From positions 1 to 50,911 of the forward strand of contig SYLY01000189.1 of NCBI GenBank assembly GCA_005808475.1: 50,911 nucleotides of DNA, written 5' to 3'. Below are positions 1 to 7,746 of the stretch, piece by piece (the stretch's first letter is position 1; the number at the start of each line of letters is the position of its first letter). Below the pieces are notes generated by a model. The model saw only the letters and a list, made by a program, of their open reading frames with translations. It searched no databases and had not been told where the DNA came from. The position numbers and the translations under genes were made by a program. This stretch comes from Acidobacteriota bacterium (lineage in GTDB: Bacteria; Acidobacteriota; Terriglobia; Bryobacterales; Bryobacteraceae).

Positions 1-475
1 CGAGCAGAATCAGATCGGGGTCGTGCAGTAGCGCCGCCGCGAGATTCAAACGCCGCTTCATGCCGCCACTGTAGGTTCCGGCGCGATCGTTGGCGCGCGA
101 GGCGAGTCCCACCAGTTCGAGGTTCGCCGAAATGGTGGAGGCCAGATCGCGGCCGGACAGGCCTTGCAGCGCGCCGAACAGGCGCAGGTTTTCGAGGGCC
201 GTGAGTTCTTCGAAAAGCGCGAGTTCCTGAGGAACCAGCCCGAGCCTGCGGCGGCTCTCCCGGTCCGCGGCGGTGAACGCGCGGCCGTCGATGGCGATTT
301 CGCCCGCGTCCGGCGTGAGCAGCCCGCAAGCCATCGCGATGGTGGTGGTCTTCCCCGCGCCGTTCGGGCCCAACAGCGCGAGCATCTCGCCGCGCTTCAC
401 TTCGAAGCTCACCCCGTCCACCGCCGTTATCGCGCCGAAGCGCTTCCGCAGTCCGCGAGCGATTAGGAATGCCAT
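1..475 (-). CDS. ABC transporter ATP-binding protein (5' part, runs off the window)
   Basis: The first 158 codons of a cytoplasmic ABC ATPase that would energise a membrane export or efflux permease. Seen: an ATG at 473-475, Walker A GPNGAGKTT at residues 36-44, Q-loop Gln at 83 (LVPQE), and the ABC signature YSGGMKRR at 135-142. The Walker B strand begins as DLILL exactly at the window edge, so the DEP motif is missing. The sequence most resembles the DrrA/CcmA-like or ABC-2-type export ATPases, in which the permease gene usually follows. Here it would lie before base 1. Substrate unknown. It diverges from the parDE module. Confidence 0.93.
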   Translation of the reverse strand, partial: MAFLIARGLRKRFGAITAVDGVSFEVKRGEMLALLGPNGAGKTTTIAMACGLLTPDAGEIAIDGRAFTAADRESRRRLGLVPQELALFEELTALENLRLFGALQGLSGRDLASTISANLELVGLASRANDRAGTYSGGMKRRLNLAAALLHDPDLILL

Positions 476-487
476 CCGTGTCTGACC

Positions 488-493
488 AGCATA
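488..493 (-). promoter_or_regulatory. -10-like hexamer TATGCT for the ABC ATPase gene
   Basis: On the minus strand TATGCT lies 12 nt before the ATG at 475. No purine-rich Shine-Dalgarno sequence lies between them. It is one of nine similarly placed TAnnnT-like elements in the window (see findings). Confidence 0.35.
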
Positions 494-633
494 CGCAACC
501 GGCGAGACGGAAGTTCCGCCGCGGACTGAGATTCAGGCCGGCCGGCCGATGTTCCATGCCTGCTCGCCTTGACCTGTCCCCGTACGCATACTCTTTTGTT
601 CGCGATATATCAGTTGTTGACATCTATTGTTAT

Positions 634-645
634 ACCGTGTACGGT
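634..645. promoter_or_regulatory. Candidate ParD operator, inverted repeat ACCGT-GT-ACGGT
   Basis: Perfect 5-bp inverted repeat with a 2-bp centre, 6 nt before the parD start. A consensus TTGACA lies at 617-622, with the weak TACGGT at 640-645 at 17-bp spacing. ParD-type ribbon-helix-helix antitoxins normally autoregulate by binding short palindromes in this position. The operator role is inferred from position and symmetry only. Confidence 0.4.
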
Positions 646-651
646 GGAACT

Positions 652-921
652 ATGAACGTCCACCTTGGGGCAGCCTTCGATGAATTCGTCGCCGGTCTTT
701 TGAAGAGCGGCTACTACCAGACTCAAAGCGAAGTGTTGCGCGAAGGCTTGCGTCTCCTCAAGGAGCGTGAAGAAATCAAACGATTGCGTATCGCGGAACT
801 CCGGAAAGAGATTGCTCTCGGAAGCGAGCAAGCAGACCGCGGCGATTTCGCGGATGGCCCGAAAGCCTTTGCAAAGATCCGCAAACGTAGCGCGGAGAGG
901 AAGAAGCGACTCGAGGCATGA
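652..921 (+). CDS. parD: ParD-like type II antitoxin
   Basis: An 89-residue cytoplasmic antitoxin. The N-terminal 45 residues fit a ribbon-helix-helix fold: a short strand (MNVHLG), then FDEFVAGLLKSGYYQTQSEV and LREGLRLL. This matches the ParD/CopG-class pattern of a strand followed by two helices, with the conserved 'SGxYxxxSEVLREGLRLL' type motif. The charged C-terminal tail (residues 60-89) would wrap around the ParE toxin. The ATG at 652 is preferred over an in-frame start at 469 because the ParD fold starts there and the operator-like palindrome sits just before it. The stop overlaps the parE start by 4 nt (ATGA). The surrounding DNA is visibly more AT-rich than the rest of the window, consistent with acquisition by transfer. 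Confidence 0.88.
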   Translation: MNVHLGAAFDEFVAGLLKSGYYQTQSEVLREGLRLLKEREEIKRLRIAELRKEIALGSEQADRGDFADGPKAFAKIRKRSAERKKRLEA

Positions 922-1239
922 GGAAGCCGTTCGTCCTTACACCCCGTGCCGAGCAAGACATTGAGGATATTTGGGACTATGTCGCGGCAGATAGCATTGA
1001 TGTGGCCGACCGCGTCTTGGCCGCGTTGGAGAAGGCAATGTATCGCCTTGCGAAGACGCCCGGTATCGGACATTTGCGCGAGGATTTGGCGGACCGCCGT
1101 CATCGGTTCTGGTTGGTTTAGGTTGGTTTACTCTTACCTGGTCGTCTATCGTTTTGAGACGAAGTCTCTCCAAGTCATTCGGGTACTTCACGCAGCCCGC
1201 GACGTACAAAGCATCCTCGATTTTCCCACCGAAGAGTAA
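918..1239 (+). pseudogene. parE: ParE-like toxin, frameshifted by a 10-bp tandem duplication
   Basis: Starts at the ATG overlapping parD and reads as a typical ParE/RelE-superfamily toxin (LTPRAEQDIEDIWDYVA, then helices). After residue 67 it stops in RFWLV-TAG. The remainder continues in the +1 frame: LVYSYLVVYRF, then the hallmark VIRVLHAARD, ending at 1239. The break coincides with two tandem copies of GGTTGGTTTA (1111-1130). With one copy the reading frame is a full 103-residue ParE. The truncated product lacks the C-terminal strands that form the toxin core, so it is probably inactive. Loss of one repeat copy would restore the gene. A sequencing error is unlikely to duplicate exactly 10 bases, but this was not tested. 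Confidence 0.88.
1111..1130 (+). repeat. 10-bp perfect tandem duplication inside parE
   Basis: Two adjacent copies of GGTTGGTTTA. Ten is not a multiple of three, so the second copy shifts the parE frame by +1 and exposes a TAG at 1119-1121. The unit itself contains a near-repeat (GGTT-GGTTTA), which could favour slippage. Confidence 0.95.
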
Positions 1240-1420
1240 GGTCGCCAGACTGGGAAAACGGAGCCCATTCGCCCACTCTTGCGAAGCGCCCGGCGAGGAC
1301 GAGAGGGCTTCCAGGGCCACGACCAAACGAACGGCCCTTGCCCGGCTCCTCGAGGGCATCCGGGCCGCGCCCAGTGGCGGATCGCCGAGCGCACCCGCGC
1401 GGGCGCCGCCGCCGCGGGGC

Positions 1421-1426
1421 GATAAT
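1421..1426 (+). promoter_or_regulatory. -10-like hexamer GATAAT, 6 nt before the start codon
   Basis: GATAAT differs from the TATAAT consensus at one position and ends 6 nt before the ATG at 1433. A transcript from here would begin at or next to the start codon. No convincing -35 was seen. The rest of 1240-1420 holds no gene that I can support. Confidence 0.4.
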
Positions 1427-1432
1427 GTTCGG

Positions 1433-2350
1433 ATGCTCACCACGAGACGAGATTTCGGCAAGCTGGCTCTGTCCGCGGCGCCGCTGTTCGCCAAGGCGGA
1501 TTCCAAGTTCGGCGGCGTGCAGATCGGCGCGATCACCTACAGCTTCCGCGCGCTGCCGGGCGGCGCCGAAGACATCCTGAAGTATTGCTCCGAACTCGGG
1601 CTGTCCTCGATCGAGCTGATGTCGGACGCCGCCGAGAACTACGCCGGCGCGCCCAAGATGCCGCGGCCTCCCGGACGCCAAGCCACGCCCGAACAGCGCG
1701 AGGCCGCCAAGCGCGCGTCGGATGAACGGGCCAAATGGCGGACCTCCGTTTCGATGGACAAATACAAGTCGTTGCGCTCGTTGTTCGCGGCCGAAGGCGT
1801 CAAGATCGACGTGTTCAAGCTTCCGGTCTCGCCCGCGATGTCCGATGCCGAATGCGACTACGTGTTCCACGTGGCCAAGGCGCTGGGAGCGCGGTCGGTG
1901 ACGATGGAGCTGCCGAACCAGCCCGATCAAAGCAAGCGGGCGGGCGAGTTCGCGGCGAAGCACAAGATCTTCGTGGGCTACCACAATCACACGCAGGTGA
2001 ACGAGCGGAGCTGGGAGACGGCGCTGTCGCAATCCAAATACGCGAGCATCAACCTGGATGTGGGCCACTTCACCGAAGCCATCGGAACGTCCCCGGTTCC
2101 GTTCGTCAAGGCGAATCACGGGCGCATTTCCAGCTTCCACCTGAAGGACAAGCGGTTCAAGGCCAACGGCGGCGGCAACCGTCCCTGGGGTCAAGGCGAT
2201 ACGCCGTTGAAGGACGTGCTGCAAACGATGGCCAAGGAAAAGTACAAGTGGCCGGCCAACATCGAACTCGAGTACGACGTACCGAAGGACTCGACCGTGA
2301 TGGCCGAGATGAAGAAGTGCGTCCTGTACTGCAAGGACGCGCTGGCCTGA
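1433..2350 (+). CDS. Exported sugar phosphate isomerase/epimerase-like TIM-barrel protein
   Basis: A 305-residue member of the xylose-isomerase-like TIM-barrel (AP endonuclease 2) superfamily. The start at 1433 gives a twin-arginine signal (TTRRDFGKLALSAA), implying folded export to the periplasm. Barrel landmarks include AITYSFR, LGLSSIELMSDAA, FVGYHNHTQVN, INLDVGHFTEA, ISSFHLKD and NIELEYD. The conserved His, Asp and Glu in HNH, DVGH, FHLKD and ELE fit the divalent-metal site of this fold. Acidobacteria and planctomycetes carry many such paralogues, and their individual substrates are mostly unknown. An upstream in-frame extension to 1154 crosses the parE remnant and lacks homology, so it is rejected. 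The gene converges with the DUF1501 gene, leaving a 6-nt gap. Confidence 0.9.
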   Translation: MLTTRRDFGKLALSAAPLFAKADSKFGGVQIGAITYSFRALPGGAEDILKYCSELGLSSIELMSDAAENYAGAPKMPRPPGRQATPEQREAAKRASDERAKWRTSVSMDKYKSLRSLFAAEGVKIDVFKLPVSPAMSDAECDYVFHVAKALGARSVTMELPNQPDQSKRAGEFAAKHKIFVGYHNHTQVNERSWETALSQSKYASINLDVGHFTEAIGTSPVPFVKANHGRISSFHLKDKRFKANGGGNRPWGQGDTPLKDVLQTMAKEKYKWPANIELEYDVPKDSTVMAEMKKCVLYCKDALA

Positions 2351-2356
2351 GGCGGA

Positions 2357-3721
2357 TCAGGCGAGTATGGCGCGGATGGGCCCCTCGCCTTCCTCGATCA
2401 ATTTGAACTTGCGCGCGTTGAGCCCGATCTCCATCTTCTTGTAGTCCAGCCCCATGCGGTCGAGAATGGTCGCCTGCAGATCGGCGATATAGTGCGGTCT
2501 GTCCACCGCCTTGTAGCCGACTTCGTCGGTTCCGCCTTCGATCATTCCGCCCTTGACGCCGCCCCCCGCCAGCAGCGTGGTGAAGCCTTTGCCGTTGTGG
2601 TCGCGGCCGGTGGTGTTCTGCGACCACGGCGTGCGGCCGAACTCGCTGGTCAGCACAACCAGCGTGCTGTCGAGCATGCCGCGCTGCTTCAGATCGCGAA
2701 CCAGCCCGGCGATGGGACGATCCACCGCGCGGCAGAGCGGCTCGTGCGTCTTCATGTCGCCGTGGGCGTCCCACGATCCGTTGCCGCCGCCCGCGTGGCA
2801 GAGCTGGACGAAGCGCACGCCATTCTCCACCAGACGCCGCGCCAACAACAACTGGCGGCCGAAGCTGTCCGTCTCCTTGGCGCCGATCCCGTAGAGCGCC
2901 TTCACGTGTTCGGGCTCCTGGGAGAAGTCGACCAGCGGCGGCGCCGAGATCATCATGTTCGCCGCCAATTCGTAGGCCTTCATGCGCGCGCCGATCTCGG
3001 TGTCCACCGCGTAGTCATCGCGAAAGCCGCGGTTCAGATCGCCGAGGACGGACATCAGGCGCTCCCGCTCCGCTCGACCGGCGCCCTCGGTGGGCAGCAG
3101 GTTCGGCAGCGGCGTTCCGCCGGCCTGGAACGGAGTCGCCGAATGCGACGCGCCCAGGTAGCCGCCGGTCAACTGCACCGGTGACGACGGACGCCCGATG
3201 TTTACGAACGCGGGCAGGTTTTTGTTCGCGGTTCCGAGCGCGTAGGTGATCCAACTCGCCAGGCAGGGATGTTCGAACTGGCGAAGCGGCTTGCCGGTGC
3301 AATGTTCGATCACCGCCGGGAAGTGATTCGTCTGATGGCAGTGCATCGACCGCACGACGGCGAAATCGTCGATCGTCCCGCCGACGTTCGGAAACCAGTC
3401 CGACACGGGGATGCCCGATTTCCCGTATTGCTTATAGGTTCTCAATATCGGAATCACGGGACGGCGCATCGGCGCGTTGTTGTCGCCAAAGCCGATCGCG
3501 TCCATCAGCTTTCCGGCGTGTTTGTTGTCCTTGGGATCGAACGTGTCGATGTGGCTGAGTCCGCCGCAAAGGAAAACGTAGACGACGGACTTCGCCTTGG
3601 CGGCGCCGGGAAGCCGCGCTTCGGACATCTTGCCATCGTCCGCCTGCATCGCGCCGAACGCCGCCCCCAGGAATCCGTTGGCGGCGCGCGTCAGAAACCG
3701 CCGTCGCGAAAAGGGATTCAT
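2357..3721 (-). CDS. DUF1501 family protein with twin-arginine signal
   Basis: A 454-residue protein of the DUF1501 family, a branch of the alkaline phosphatase/sulfatase-like fold with no established reaction. The ATG at 3719-3721 gives NPFSRRRFLTRAANGFLGAA, a clear Tat signal, so a periplasmic location is expected. Family motifs seen are FLCGGLSHIDTFDPKDN, VRSMHCHQTNHFPA, LLARRLVENGVRFVQL, TSEFGRTPWSQ followed by GRDHNGKGF, and LLAGGGVKGG, then a C-terminal ILA. The Asp/His pairs in DTFDPK and GRDH are candidate metal ligands by analogy with the superfamily. The start lies 2 nt after the stop of the DUF1549/DUF1553 gene, the usual partner order for this pair. Confidence 0.92.
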   Translation of the reverse strand: MNPFSRRRFLTRAANGFLGAAFGAMQADDGKMSEARLPGAAKAKSVVYVFLCGGLSHIDTFDPKDNKHAGKLMDAIGFGDNNAPMRRPVIPILRTYKQYGKSGIPVSDWFPNVGGTIDDFAVVRSMHCHQTNHFPAVIEHCTGKPLRQFEHPCLASWITYALGTANKNLPAFVNIGRPSSPVQLTGGYLGASHSATPFQAGGTPLPNLLPTEGAGRAERERLMSVLGDLNRGFRDDYAVDTEIGARMKAYELAANMMISAPPLVDFSQEPEHVKALYGIGAKETDSFGRQLLLARRLVENGVRFVQLCHAGGGNGSWDAHGDMKTHEPLCRAVDRPIAGLVRDLKQRGMLDSTLVVLTSEFGRTPWSQNTTGRDHNGKGFTTLLAGGGVKGGMIEGGTDEVGYKAVDRPHYIADLQATILDRMGLDYKKMEIGLNARKFKLIEEGEGPIRAILA

Positions 3722-3723
3722 CG

Positions 3724-5877
3724 TCACCTCACGAACAGGAACTCGTCGAGATTGTAGAACGTCCACGCAAGGCCGCTCAGTTTCGACGGATCGGAGCCCA
3801 CGTACCGCATCGCCCGGTCGAGTTCGGCGTCGTCCGGGTCGCGTCCGATCGCCGCGCGAAACATCCATTGCGCCGCGGGCCGGGCGCCGCTTCCCGACGC
3901 TTGGCGCGCCCGCTCCGCGAGTTTCGCCGCCGCGGCCTCGATCATCGGATCGTTCATGGAAAAGAGCGCTTGCGGCGCGGTCACGTTCCGCTGGCGCAAC
4001 GGACACGGCGTGCGTCCGTCGTCCACGTCGAACGCCGCGAGGAAGCTCGACATCACCTCGGTGCTGGGAATGTAGCCCCGGGCCATGTACGCGGCGCGCC
4101 GGTTCGAGCGGCTTTCGAACGTTTCGCCGGGCGGGAGGAAGATGCTCTGCTTGCTGTCCGGATTCACGGGCTGGAACGATTTGCCGCCGATCGCCGGGTC
4201 GAGATTTCCGGACGTGAGCAGGATCGAGTCCCACACCGGCTCGGCCTCCAGCCGCTTCAACCGGAATCGCCAGAGGTGCGCGTTGGCGCCGTCGATCTTG
4301 GTGTTCGCCTCGAAATGCGGTCCGGGCTTCGACGACATCTTGTAGGCGTCCGACGTTACGATCAGCCGGTGCAGCCACTTCATGCGATAGCCGTTGTTCG
4401 CGAACTCCACCGCCAGGTAATCGAGTAGCGGCTGATTCGACGGACGTCCGCCGAGCAGGCCGAAGTCGCTCGGGTTCTTGTGCAGGCCTTCGCCGAAGTG
4501 CCATTGCCAGATCCGATTCACGGCCACCCGCGCGAACAGCGGATTCTCCTTGGCGGTGAGCCAATCGGTGAAGCCCTCGCGGCGCCCATCGCGGAAGTCG
4601 ATGTCGCTGGGCTTGAACGGGAAGCCGGGCTCGACCGGCTTGTCCTTTTCCGGGCGCGTGGGATCGCCGGAGGTGAGGATGTACGATTTCTCCTGGAGCC
4701 GCGCGCTGTCTTCTTCCACGATGGTGACGCCCGGCAAGTCGGCTGGCCGTTTGACGGCGCGCTGCTTTTTCGACAGTTCGTCGTAGCGCGCGATCGCGTC
4801 CTTCGGCATGATCTCCTTCATCTTCGGCGGGTCGATGCGCAGGACCGGGAAGTAGTCGTCGAAGGTCTTCTGCCCGGCGATGGTTCGCTTGCGTTCGGGT
4901 TTCAGGACGATCTCGCGTACATCGGGCGGCAGCATCGCGACGCGTTCGTCGAACAGCTTCTGGCGGTAGGGGGCGATGAGCGCCTCGATGGCTTCGTCAA
5001 TGGGCTCTTTCTCTCGGCGGTAGCGTTCCATCGCCTCGCCGTTTTCGACGAGTTGCTCGCGGGCGGCGAGCGTGATCCGCCGCAACACCAGCGGATCGAA
5101 CAGCGCCTTCATCGCGTAGTAGTCGCGTTGCGAAATGGGATCGAAGCGGTGATCGTGGCATTTGGCGCACGCGACCGTCATGCCGAGAAACGCGGACGAG
5201 ACAGTCTCCACGGCGTTGAAGGAGATGTCGCGATCCCGATCCGAGCGGGTCAGAGCCGAGCGGGCCAGGAAGCCGAGCGCGAATTGATCGCGGGGATCGG
5301 CCTCGCCCCGGGTCCGGCGCCCGGTGGCGCTGAGCGTGGTATGGCTCGAATACCGGTTGCCGAGGATCTGCGCGCGCACGAACTGGTCGTACGGCACGTC
5401 CGCGTTCAGCGAAGCGATGACCCAGTCGCGCCAGAGATGGATGCCGCGGGCGGCGGGCATGACGGAGCCGTCCAGCCCGTCGAGATCGGCGTAGCGGAGC
5501 ACGTCGAGCCAGTGGCGTCCCCAGCGGACGCCGTGTTGCGGGTCCCGCAGCAGCCCGTCCACGACGTTTTCGTACGCGTCCGGCGAGGTGTCGGAGAGGA
5601 AGCGGTCCTGCTGCTCGGGCGTGGGCGGAAGGCCGGTGAGATCGAAGTGGACGCGGCGGAGGAGTTCGCGCTTCGACGCGGGGCCGTTCGGGCGGAGTCC
5701 GAGTTCGCCGCGCTTGGCCGCGAGGAATGCGTCGATCGGATGCGCGGCGCTCTCGATCCGCGGTGGATCCCTGCGAACGGGCGGCCGTAGCGACCAGAGC
5801 TTCGGCGCTGGCGTGACGCTCTCCGGGCCGGCGGCGAGGAGCGGCATCGCGAGAAGCAGCCACGGGAGGCGAGACAT
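3724..5877 (-). CDS. DUF1549/DUF1553 domain protein without the N-terminal cytochrome domain
   Basis: A 717-residue exported protein. The signal peptide is residues 1-16 (LPWLLLAMPLLAAG). DUF1549 spans about 45-260, with HPIDAFLAAKRGELGL, RRVHFDLTGLPPTPEQ, RWGRHWLDVLRYADLDG and the CAKCHDH motif at about 237-243. DUF1553 spans about 415-690, with DWLTAKENPLFARVAVNRIW, WLHRLIVTSDAYKMSS and ALFSMNDPMI. Members usually carry an N-terminal planctomycete cytochrome C domain (PSCyt1). Here the mature protein goes almost straight into DUF1549, so the only CxxCH is the internal one. Function unknown; an envelope redox or hydrolytic role with the adjacent DUF1501 is inferred. Confidence 0.9.
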   Translation of the reverse strand: MSRLPWLLLAMPLLAAGPESVTPAPKLWSLRPPVRRDPPRIESAAHPIDAFLAAKRGELGLRPNGPASKRELLRRVHFDLTGLPPTPEQQDRFLSDTSPDAYENVVDGLLRDPQHGVRWGRHWLDVLRYADLDGLDGSVMPAARGIHLWRDWVIASLNADVPYDQFVRAQILGNRYSSHTTLSATGRRTRGEADPRDQFALGFLARSALTRSDRDRDISFNAVETVSSAFLGMTVACAKCHDHRFDPISQRDYYAMKALFDPLVLRRITLAAREQLVENGEAMERYRREKEPIDEAIEALIAPYRQKLFDERVAMLPPDVREIVLKPERKRTIAGQKTFDDYFPVLRIDPPKMKEIMPKDAIARYDELSKKQRAVKRPADLPGVTIVEEDSARLQEKSYILTSGDPTRPEKDKPVEPGFPFKPSDIDFRDGRREGFTDWLTAKENPLFARVAVNRIWQWHFGEGLHKNPSDFGLLGGRPSNQPLLDYLAVEFANNGYRMKWLHRLIVTSDAYKMSSKPGPHFEANTKIDGANAHLWRFRLKRLEAEPVWDSILLTSGNLDPAIGGKSFQPVNPDSKQSIFLPPGETFESRSNRRAAYMARGYIPSTEVMSSFLAAFDVDDGRTPCPLRQRNVTAPQALFSMNDPMIEAAAAKLAERARQASGSGARPAAQWMFRAAIGRDPDDAELDRAMRYVGSDPSKLSGLAWTFYNLDEFLFVR

Positions 5878-5888
5878 ATCCAGTAGAC

Positions 5889-5894
5889 AGCGTA
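5889..5894 (-). promoter_or_regulatory. -10-like hexamer TACGCT for the 5877 gene
   Basis: On the minus strand TACGCT ends 11 nt before the ATG at 5877. A second candidate, TCTACT, sits closer. No Shine-Dalgarno sequence is apparent. The 71-bp divergent gap 5878-5948 must hold the promoters of both flanking genes. Confidence 0.3.
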
Positions 5895-5930
5895 GCTCAG
5901 TTGCGCCGGATCGAAACCCGCGAGGTTCGC

Positions 5931-5936
5931 TAAGAT
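5931..5936 (+). promoter_or_regulatory. -10-like hexamer TAAGAT before the ATPase gene
   Basis: TAAGAT ends 12 nt before the ATG at 5949, with no Shine-Dalgarno sequence between. This predicts a transcript with a leader of only a few nucleotides. Confidence 0.35.
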
Positions 5937-5948
5937 CGAGATTCGCAA

Positions 5949-7739
5949 ATGCGCCTGATCCACTACCTCGAGATCGAGAATTTCAAAACGTTCGGTGGCA
6001 AACAGCGCATCGAACTGGATCATCCGGCCGTGATCATCGGCCCGAACAACTGTGGCAAGACGAGCGTGATTCAAGCGATCGTGTTGTGGAGCCAGGCGCT
6101 TCGGGCCTGGCTGGCGGCACGCTCCGGTTCGGAGGCTCGCGAGAGGCCGGGCACGCCGCTCAACCGGCTTGCCATCGTCAATGTGCCGGTGCAAAGAACG
6201 CGCTTCTTCTGGCACGAAACGAAGGTCCGAACGGGGAACGCCGACGTTCCGTTGATCATCACGGCGGGAGTGTGGTTCCAGGGCGCCGTAACCCCGGTCA
6301 CGATGCGGTTTCGTAATCAGGGCGAGGACTTGGTGTACTGCTCCCTGGACGAGTCCATTCGCGGCGAGAGCGGACTGATTGAGTTCGCGGCCGGCATCAA
6401 CGTCGAACTGCTGTATCCGATGTCCGGGCTAGAGGTGGAGGAGCCGGTCTTGCAGCCCGGGCGGATCGCGGTGTTGCTGGGGCAGGGGCAGACCGCCCAG
6501 GTGCTGCGGAATCTCTGCCTAATGGTCCAAAGGAAGAACGCGCAGGATTGGAAGAAGATCGTCGTGCTGATGGAGCGCCTGTTCCGCATGCGGCTCGGCG
6601 ACCCCGTTGAGAACTCGCGCGGCGCGATCGACCTCGGCTACGGGCAGGAAGGCGTGAAGGAACTCGCGCTCTCTTCCGCCGGGCGCGGATTCCAGCAGAT
6701 GCTGCTGATCTTCGCTTATCTCTACTCGCACCCGAAAAGCGTCTTGCTGGTGGACGAGCCCGACGCGCATCTCGAAATCCTACGGCAAAAGCAGATCTTC
6801 GTGCTGCTACGGGATATCGCGGCGGAGAACGGTTCGCAGGTGATCCTGGTGACGCACTCGGAGGTGATCCTGGACGCGGCATTGGACCGGAATCTCACGC
6901 TGCTGCTCGAGGGCCGCGCCGACAATCTGGCGAAGAAGGCGGACATCCGCGAAAGCCTGAAGCTCTACGGCGCCGCGCATTACGTGCGGGCGCGGCAGCG
7001 AGGCTACGTCTGGTATGTGGAAGGCGGAACAGACGTGGATATCCTTCGCGCGATGGCGGAACGGCTGGACCACCGGGCGGCAAAGCTGTGGGATGAGAGC
7101 CCGAACGTGTTCTTCGTGGAAAGCGTGCACTCCGAGATCAACGTGGAGAGCGAGATCGAGCGCGTGGAGGGCGGATTCGGCATCACTCCCAGGGAGCACT
7201 TCAACGGTCTGAGGAAGATGCTACCGGGTTTGAAGGGTCTGGCAATTCTCGACAACGACGGGGGGAGCCGGAAGGATGGCGGCGACGCGAGCCTGGCGAT
7301 CCGGTATTGGACGAAATACGAGATCGAGAACTACTTCATCACTCCGGGGCTCCTGCTGCAGTACTTCGATGTGGTCAACCCCACGCTCGAACTTTTCGCG
7401 ATCGAACGCGACTTGGCCGGGCAGGTGATGGATGAGATCGTGATCGAAGCGGTGTTCGCCGGAAACGACGCCGACCACAGGATCTGGAGAGACGCCGCTC
7501 CCGAAGCGGCGCGGTTGATCTGGGATTCCAAGACCGAGCGGTTGAAGCTGAGCGCGTTCGCGGAGGACTTCTTCCGGAGAGTGGCGTCGCGGACCGGTTT
7601 CCCAATGTTGCTCACCAAGGGCGAGTTCCACCATCTGGTCAAGTTCGTGGATCCTGCCGCTGTCCCTCGCGAGGTGGCGGAGAAGCTCGACCTGCTGGCC
7701 GATCTGTTCCAGTCCGCCGGGCCGATGCTCGACGCCTGA
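5949..7739 (+). CDS. AAA/ABC-type ATPase fused to a TOPRIM-like domain (OLD/PARIS-like)
   Basis: A 596-residue cytoplasmic protein. The N-terminal ATPase has a RecF/SMC-like start (LEIENFKTFGG), Walker A GPNNCGKTS at 31-39, an ABC-type signature LSSAGRGFQQ at 241-250, Walker B SVLLVDEPDAH at 264-274 and an H-loop VTHS at 301-304. The C-terminal part has TOPRIM-type acidic motifs: VEGGTD at 357-362 and LDNDGG at 434-439. A following IENYF at 459-463 resembles the 'IENY' box of DUF4435 proteins. This architecture is found in OLD nucleases and in fused AriA-AriB (PARIS) defence proteins. It has no UvrD-like helicase (GajB) neighbour. A role in phage or plasmid defence is inferred; a DNA-repair role is the alternative. 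It stands alone between envelope genes. Confidence 0.82.
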   Translation: MRLIHYLEIENFKTFGGKQRIELDHPAVIIGPNNCGKTSVIQAIVLWSQALRAWLAARSGSEARERPGTPLNRLAIVNVPVQRTRFFWHETKVRTGNADVPLIITAGVWFQGAVTPVTMRFRNQGEDLVYCSLDESIRGESGLIEFAAGINVELLYPMSGLEVEEPVLQPGRIAVLLGQGQTAQVLRNLCLMVQRKNAQDWKKIVVLMERLFRMRLGDPVENSRGAIDLGYGQEGVKELALSSAGRGFQQMLLIFAYLYSHPKSVLLVDEPDAHLEILRQKQIFVLLRDIAAENGSQVILVTHSEVILDAALDRNLTLLLEGRADNLAKKADIRESLKLYGAAHYVRARQRGYVWYVEGGTDVDILRAMAERLDHRAAKLWDESPNVFFVESVHSEINVESEIERVEGGFGITPREHFNGLRKMLPGLKGLAILDNDGGSRKDGGDASLAIRYWTKYEIENYFITPGLLLQYFDVVNPTLELFAIERDLAGQVMDEIVIEAVFAGNDADHRIWRDAAPEAARLIWDSKTERLKLSAFAEDFFRRVASRTGFPMLLTKGEFHHLVKFVDPAAVPREVAEKLDLLADLFQSAGPMLDA

Positions 7740-7746
7740 CGCTTGC

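Noticed and set aside
1101-1130. Programmed ribosomal frameshift in parE
   Set aside because: There is no slippery heptamer or downstream structure. The exact 10-bp duplication explains the shift fully, and ParE proteins are not known to need frameshifting.
1154-1432. Upstream extension of the isomerase-like gene
   Set aside because: It would overlap the parE remnant and adds residues with no homology. The ATG at 1433 begins the Tat signal and has a GATAAT element in front.
2345-2362. Inverted repeat GCCTGA-N6-TCAGGC between two convergent genes as a bidirectional terminator
   Set aside because: The stem is only 6 bp with no T-tract, and the symmetry arises because both genes happen to end in Ala-stop (GCC TGA).
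4480-5790. A 436-codon plus-strand frame across the 3724-5877 gene
   Set aside because: Low-complexity Arg/Val/Glu-rich translation without a fold; the minus strand encodes DUF1549/DUF1553 motifs.
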